Assembly: GCA_024138025.1 (NCBI GenBank)
Contig: JAMXBD010001203.1
Span: 372,001-436,000 of the forward strand
Direction of reading: 5' to 3'
Source: Combretum micranthum
Taxonomy: Eukaryota; Streptophyta; Magnoliopsida; Myrtales; Combretaceae
Length of the DNA stretch: 64,000 nucleotides
The notes under the pieces are model-generated. The model saw only the letters and a program-made list of their open reading frames with translations. It searched no databases and was not told the DNA's origin. Numbering within the stretch: position 1 is the stretch's first letter; each line of letters opens with the position of its first letter. The translations under genes were made by a program, and so were the position numbers. Of the stretch, positions 59,341 through 64,000 are shown piece by piece.

Positions 59341-59830
59341 TCTCCTCAACATATCCCTATCCCAATTGGGTTTGGGGACTTCGCTTTGAGGTGGGGTTAG
59401 GAAACGATTATGCCGAACATCAATTGCGTGGCCCTTCCTATCATAGCATTATAGGAGGATCAACAGTCTACCACAAGGAAATCTATTTGGTACATGACGT
59501 TGCATGACCCTTTGCAGAGCTCGAAGGGTAAAGTGATGATTCTATAAGGCCAGACGAGCTGGTTATCAAAACCATATAGCTTGTGGTCATAAGGCCTTAA
59601 CTTTTGTTTCAACTCATGCTTCATCTACTATTACGCCTGGTTGAAGAGAATGTCAGCTGCTTTCCATGTCGATCAACACTCTTTTAACTTTAGAGATCAC
59701 TAGGGCACCTTGGTGTGGGGTTTGGATCCCTTCATAATCTTCGTCTGAAAAGGAGATAGTGGTGTCGACCTTAGTTCTTTTAGGCTCTAAGTTCATCACT
59801 TATCGAGACGAGCTCGGGCTGGGTGGTAGC
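59341..59830 (-). pseudogene. Protease region of the Tat element
   Basis: The minus strand gives ISFSDEDYEGIQTPHQGALVIS, cut here to its start (ISFSDEDYEGIQTPH, about 59700-59755), then VKRVLIDMES, the retropepsin site where the family has VLIDTGSS. Further on it shows remnants of the flap and end (YNAMIG-like, 59435-59460). Met replaces Thr in the active-site triad. Its left neighbour is RT and its right neighbour, beyond the LTR, is gag. Confidence 0.82.
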
Positions 59831-60515
59831 TGTAAACCCTTAAATCTCATGCTAAATTTATGCTTAAATCTTAGAATTAAATGTCAATTGGAAACCTTAA
59901 AAGTCAACAAAAGACCACAACAAACCTTAGTGTTTAGATCTGGCAATCCCGCGCTCTTAACCCCTAAGCAATAGAATTGAGATAATTGCGGATAACAATT
60001 CGTAATAATATAAGAAAGCTTAAAATTATTAGTTTCGTTAGTTTTTAGTGTATTTCGGATTCGGATGGAATCAGTTCTCAAAGAGCATATCCTAGAGCTC
60101 AGAATAGTAAAAATATTTCAATGATACCGTTAGATTCGTAATGATACAAAGATTTCAAAAATATCGGTTTTATAATTTTTCAATAGATAAAATATCAGAT
60201 ATTGTATTTATACGCGTATTTTCTTTATTATCGGTAGATTATTAGTTTTATTTACTATTCATTATCCTATTCTACTATTCATCTATCTCTACTTCTTTTT
60301 ACTACCTATGCACCTATTTCTTACTTTTTTTCTTTTTCAATACAACTTTACATCTCTCATATCTCACATCTTAATCATTTTTTATTACAAAAATATAAAT
60401 TTAATAATTTTTTTTCTCCTCTCCCCTTCACATGGCGGCGCCTTCCCCTCTCTCTCTAATCCAATTATTTTTTTTCAATTTATTTATTTACATTTAATTT
60501 CTCTCTACAAAATTC

Positions 60516-60523
60516 TATAAATA
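60516..60523 (+). promoter_or_regulatory. TATA box of the long LTR
   Basis: TTCTATAAATACCCC, followed by about 100 bases rich in C and T (60525-60640), as at the promoter of the other family members. Confidence 0.7.
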
Positions 60524-60674
60524 CCCCCTCCCTCCATTTCTTTCACACATTTCTTTTACATACCAAAACTCTCCAAAAATCACTCCAAAAAAATCCTTTC
60601 CACAAATTTCTCTCTATTACTTTTTCTTCTTGTTCTTCTTTTAACCAATAGGTAATCATCCTAAACTTTTTTCA

Positions 60675-61200
60675 TGTTCATGTAACTTAGTATGAGCTTA
60701 ATGTATGTTTTCTAAAAACTCATAGAGGTTAAGAAATCAATAATAGGTTCATACTTTCTTCTTGTTCATACATATCTTCTTATATTTTTAGATTGTTAAT
60801 AGATTATTTCTTATGTTCATGTAACTTAGCATGAACATAGTGTATGTTTTTTAAAGACCCATAAAGGTTAAGAAAACAATATTATGTTCATATTTTGTTT
60901 TTGTTCATACATTATGTTTTTGTTATTATGCTTTTACTATTATGCTTAGTGTATGTTTTCTAAAAACTCATACAGGTTAAGAAATCAATAATAGGTTCAT
61001 ACTTTCTTCTTGTTCATACATACCTTCTTATATTTTTAGATTGTTAATAGATTATTTCTCATGTTCATGTAACTTAGCATGAACATAGTGTATGTTTTCT
61101 AAAGACCCATAGAGGTTAAGAAAACAATATTATATTTATATTTTGTTCTTGTTTATACATTATGTTTTTATTATTATGCTTTTACGATTATGCTTATATT
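60675..61200 (+). repeat. 248-bp tandem duplication in the LTR leader
   Basis: GTATGTTTTCTAAAAACTCAT at 60703 recurs at 60951, and the related GTATGTTTT-TAAAGACCCAT at 60842 recurs at 61090, both 248 bp apart. Each unit contains two diverged halves of about 110-139 bp, so the region was doubled twice. Confidence 0.88.
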
Positions 61201-63749
61201 ATTTTGCTCTTATTATGCTTTTTCTATGTTTCTTTTTCCTTTTGTTTTTGGGATTAGTCTATTCTTAGTCCCGAGTTGTCTTGATGAAGTTAAGCGTCCT
61301 AATACTTGACCATATTATTATGCTTATATTACTTCTTATATATATCTTTATCTTATTATGTGATATTATTCTCTTTCTCATTACTACATCTTCACAAACA
61401 TGCATGAACATGTTGATATTGTCTCAACAAAAATAAAAAGAAATTTTCTTAAATGAAGAAAAATAAGAACTCTCTTAAAAGATAAATTTTTGTCACTTAG
61501 GAAATGATTTTTTTTTTTTTCATAAAACTTAAAGTTTTATCTTAACAAATCTCTTGCAAAATTTATATAAGTCCATCACAAGTTTTTAGTAATGATGGTA
61601 CATTGGAGTTCATCAAAGAATAAACAAAGTAGACTTATCACATACACTCCTTTCAATCCAATAAAATAAGAAGTTTTCTTTAAAACTCAATATTGCTAAT
61701 TCTTTGGTTGACAAATGTTTTTCTTAAAGTTATTTGTAAGGTTCTCACTAACACTCTAAAATACTAAGGACTAGACATGTTTTACAAGATCATATAAAAA
61801 TTAACCTTTTAGAAACAAGTTTTGTTAGGAAATAAAATTAGTAAATAACTTAAAAGATCATCATTAATTATTTTAAAATGGACTTACCTTTGGAAAAATT
61901 AAGAACATATAAACATGGCTACTTTAAAGAATGTTAGTCTACCATGAAATACTTAGAAAAACTCCACTTTTCAACCACAAGAAATAAAATTGATAGAAAT
62001 CTTAAAAAAACTAAATTTATTTTTGAAAATTTTGCTTATTCTCAAAAAGTTAAGAAATTAAGTTAAAAGAAGAAAACACTCATTTATGATAATTCAAGGA
62101 ATTTTTCCAACAAACTAAAGTGAATTTTCAAGTCTTAACTTTTTTTCAATTTTTAAGACACACTGCTTCACAAAAATTATTTGAGACAATACCACTAAAT
62201 TTATGCATACGATATGAGTCTATATATATTTATAAATATATATATTCAAAGGAATTTCCAACTATACAAATATCTATATTTTTGTACAATAGTTTTTTGA
62301 TAGAAAAAAAGTTTGAAAAATTGTGTTTTGAAAGTTAGGATTTTCGTGGGATTTTGTACCTTGTTGTTTCGAGACCCAAATGAATTTTTATGACCAAAAT
62401 AGCCCTATAAATGGATATAACTTTTCAAGAAGGTAGAAAACGATATATAATATGTGAAATTTCGAGTTAAAATGAGCAAGTTATAGCCATTTTAAGTTGG
62501 AATTTCCAACGATACGAATTTTAACGCAACTAGAAGATAGAATTAGCAAATTTGATTAGAAATTCCATAGAATACTCATTTTAGGTATTTCCTTTGTTTA
62601 GGAAATGAAGAGGAGGACATTTACTATCCCGAAGATTAAATTGATTAAGGAAGTACCATCAAGTCATGGCCGAGTGAGTTTATTTCCTTTACTCTTCATA
62701 CTTATGATTGTGCTTCTAGTATAGTAGCACTAGAAATAGGAAAAAGATAAAATAGAAAGTACATGTGACTTATAATGTTAGTGAAAAAATCTTAACCATA
62801 TTGAGTCATGAATTGCCTGTAATGAATTGTATGTTCTACTAGTATGTTGAAGTGTCTGAAATTGGTTGATCACTTGCAAGAAATTGAAATTAAATGAATA
62901 AACTCTAAATAAAATTTGAAGCATGCACTTCACGAATTGATTCTCATTGCATTCGCTGTTATACAATTGGTAGGACAAGAGTATAATTGTGATGGTTGGC
63001 ATAACAGGTAGTATCTGCATGTGATAAGTAGGAGCCGGTAAGATCTATACAAATTGATGGCAAGTAGGAGCTGATAAGATCTATAAAAATTGTTTTGTTA
63101 AAATTGGTAGCTATAATTGGTTGGAATACCTAACCTCGAATGAAGGGCGTAAATTCATTCAACATATGGTTTCCAAAAAACCATATGTTTTGTATGTTCA
63201 CATGTTTGTTGCATTTCACTTGCTTGTATAATAACTTAGTTGATATCTTTGTTTTGAGTATGTTAACTGGGAATATTCTCATTAAGCTCGTAAAGCTTAC
63301 AATCCTATAGATTTTTATACACACAGAACCATTTGCTCTTATATCCAGGGTCTCCACTTATTCATGTAAGTCATCTTTTTGGGAGCTTTTAGGGGAAATC
63401 TACTCGAAGACTTAAAATAGACTTCCTCTAAAATCTTTTGGTGAAAGTATTTAAGTTTTCTTGTAAAGACTTAGTAATTTCTATATGACCCTTGGAGATT
63501 AGTAGGGGAATGCCTCTAAGGCTTGTGTAATGGACTCTTAACCATTATTGTGGGTTAACTTTATTCCTAGATTTTTGTTTGTTCATTATTGCTTGCTTAA
63601 ACCATACTTCCCAATGGCGTCTCCTATTACCGTATTGTACGCCTTACATATAATATCGAGACTTTCGCATGACTAAGGTAGTCATTTTTACGTCTTGATA
63701 ATGTATGTGACGGATTGCCACTTTTAGGGTATCCCATCGAAGCATGACA

Positions 63750-64000
63750 GTAGCCCTGCTTTCTTTGAGGTTAGGGATCTACCTATGATAATGTCAATCT
63801 TGCCGTGGCATTGTTGGTGGAGTTAGGGCTTATCCGAGCAGTCTCAAGTGTTAGTGGCATTCACTTATTCGTCATTCCTATAGTTCTATGAGGGTGGCTC
63901 TATCTTTAGGTTGTAATCGATATATTATTTGAGCTAGCCATGCTATATGGCATCCTCTATAGCGCTCTTAAGCTGCCAACAATTTTTTGTATCATGCCCA
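63750..64000 (-). pseudogene. C-terminal gag of the Tat element (runs off the window)
   Basis: The minus strand reads HDTKNCWQLKSAIEDAI near 63930-63985. This is the end of the zinc knuckle region of Tat gags, where the family has GHTTEDCW.LK..IE. It then runs to the linker before the protease. Stops are frequent. The rest of gag and the 5' LTR must be right of the window. Confidence 0.8.

Larger units (their letters stand above)
59831..63749 (+). mobile_element. Very long solo LTR (3.92 kb) in the Tat gag/protease region
   Basis: Starts TGTAAACCCTTAAATCTC and ends TCGAAGCATGACA. Perfect duplication GTAGC (59826-59830, 63750-63754). It matches the reverse complement of 39086-42465 at both ends and in the middle (for example 62450-62510 against 40260-40310). 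It has its own promoter, a 248-bp tandem duplication and no internal region. Confidence 0.92.
37130..64000 (-). mobile_element. Tat-lineage Ty3/gypsy element, host of nested insertions (continues past the window)
   Basis: Pieces of one minus-strand element are found at 37130-38204, 43354-45036, 53651-53791, 58073-59830 and 63750-64000, in the order 3' LTR, integrase end, integrase, second RNase H, RNase H, RT, protease, gag. A second, plant-type RNase H between RNase H and integrase is the mark of the Tat branch (Ogre/Retand type). At each break the frame on one side continues on the other, and the bases at the break are duplicated. The gaps are therefore insertions: an LTR at 38205, copia at 45037, and long LTRs at 53792 and 59831. 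The coding region is full of stops. The 5' LTR must lie right of 64000. Confidence 0.88.

Noticed and set aside
1..64000. tRNA, rRNA, CRISPR arrays, bacterial-type operons or integrated plant virus sequence
   Set aside because: None were seen. All reverse transcriptase sequences fit copia, chromovirus or Tat retrotransposons, with LTRs and target duplications.

Overview
The window is AT-rich nuclear plant DNA, most likely from a eudicot. The evidence is plant-type LTR retrotransposons (chromovirus, Tat-lineage gypsy, copia), MITEs, an intronless AP2/ERF transcription factor gene, and no operons or bacterial signals. The species cannot be fixed from the sequence. No tRNA, rRNA or CRISPR was seen. 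The only intact protein gene I can support is an ERF-type transcription factor at 33888-35024 (+).

Layout. 1-5739: low-information AT-rich DNA holding one copia solo LTR (2235-3645, target duplication AATAA). 5740-15775: the left copy (A) of a segmental tandem duplication, split by a complete but decayed chromovirus on the minus strand (6215-12232). The 5' LTR of that element carries a tandem dimer of a 234-bp palindromic element. 16515-22394: a very long solo LTR that itself contains a small gypsy remnant with a broken gag. 22790-28200: the tail of a second duplication unit (C), then a third unit (B, 23780-28200). B keeps the empty site of the chromovirus and carries a Mutator-like MITE absent from A. 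28200-33560: AT-rich DNA plus a fragment of a Tat-type LTR element (about 31000-32099) and an unidentified open frame (30590-30957, minus). 33560-35024: promoter and ERF gene. 35025-36923: intergenic DNA with two MITE-like elements.

37130-64000: one large nested structure. The host is a Tat-lineage Ty3/gypsy element on the minus strand. Its order from low to high coordinate is 3' LTR remnant, integrase, plant-type second RNase H, RNase H, RT, protease, gag, and it runs off the right edge. Four elements have landed inside its coding region: a 1.8-kb LTR in the integrase (38205-43353), a nearly complete copia element in the RNase H (45037-53650), a 4.3-kb solo LTR in the RNase H (53792-58072) and a 3.9-kb solo LTR at the gag/protease border (59831-63749). 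The first of these was itself hit by a 3.4-kb solo LTR (39086-42465). Reading frames and target-site duplications on the two sides of each insertion fit together, so the order can be read directly.

The elements do not act together; they are layers of insertion and decay. The four long solo LTRs (no intact member), the empty sites in the duplicated segment and the perfect 5-bp duplications let the relative history be worked out from this window alone.
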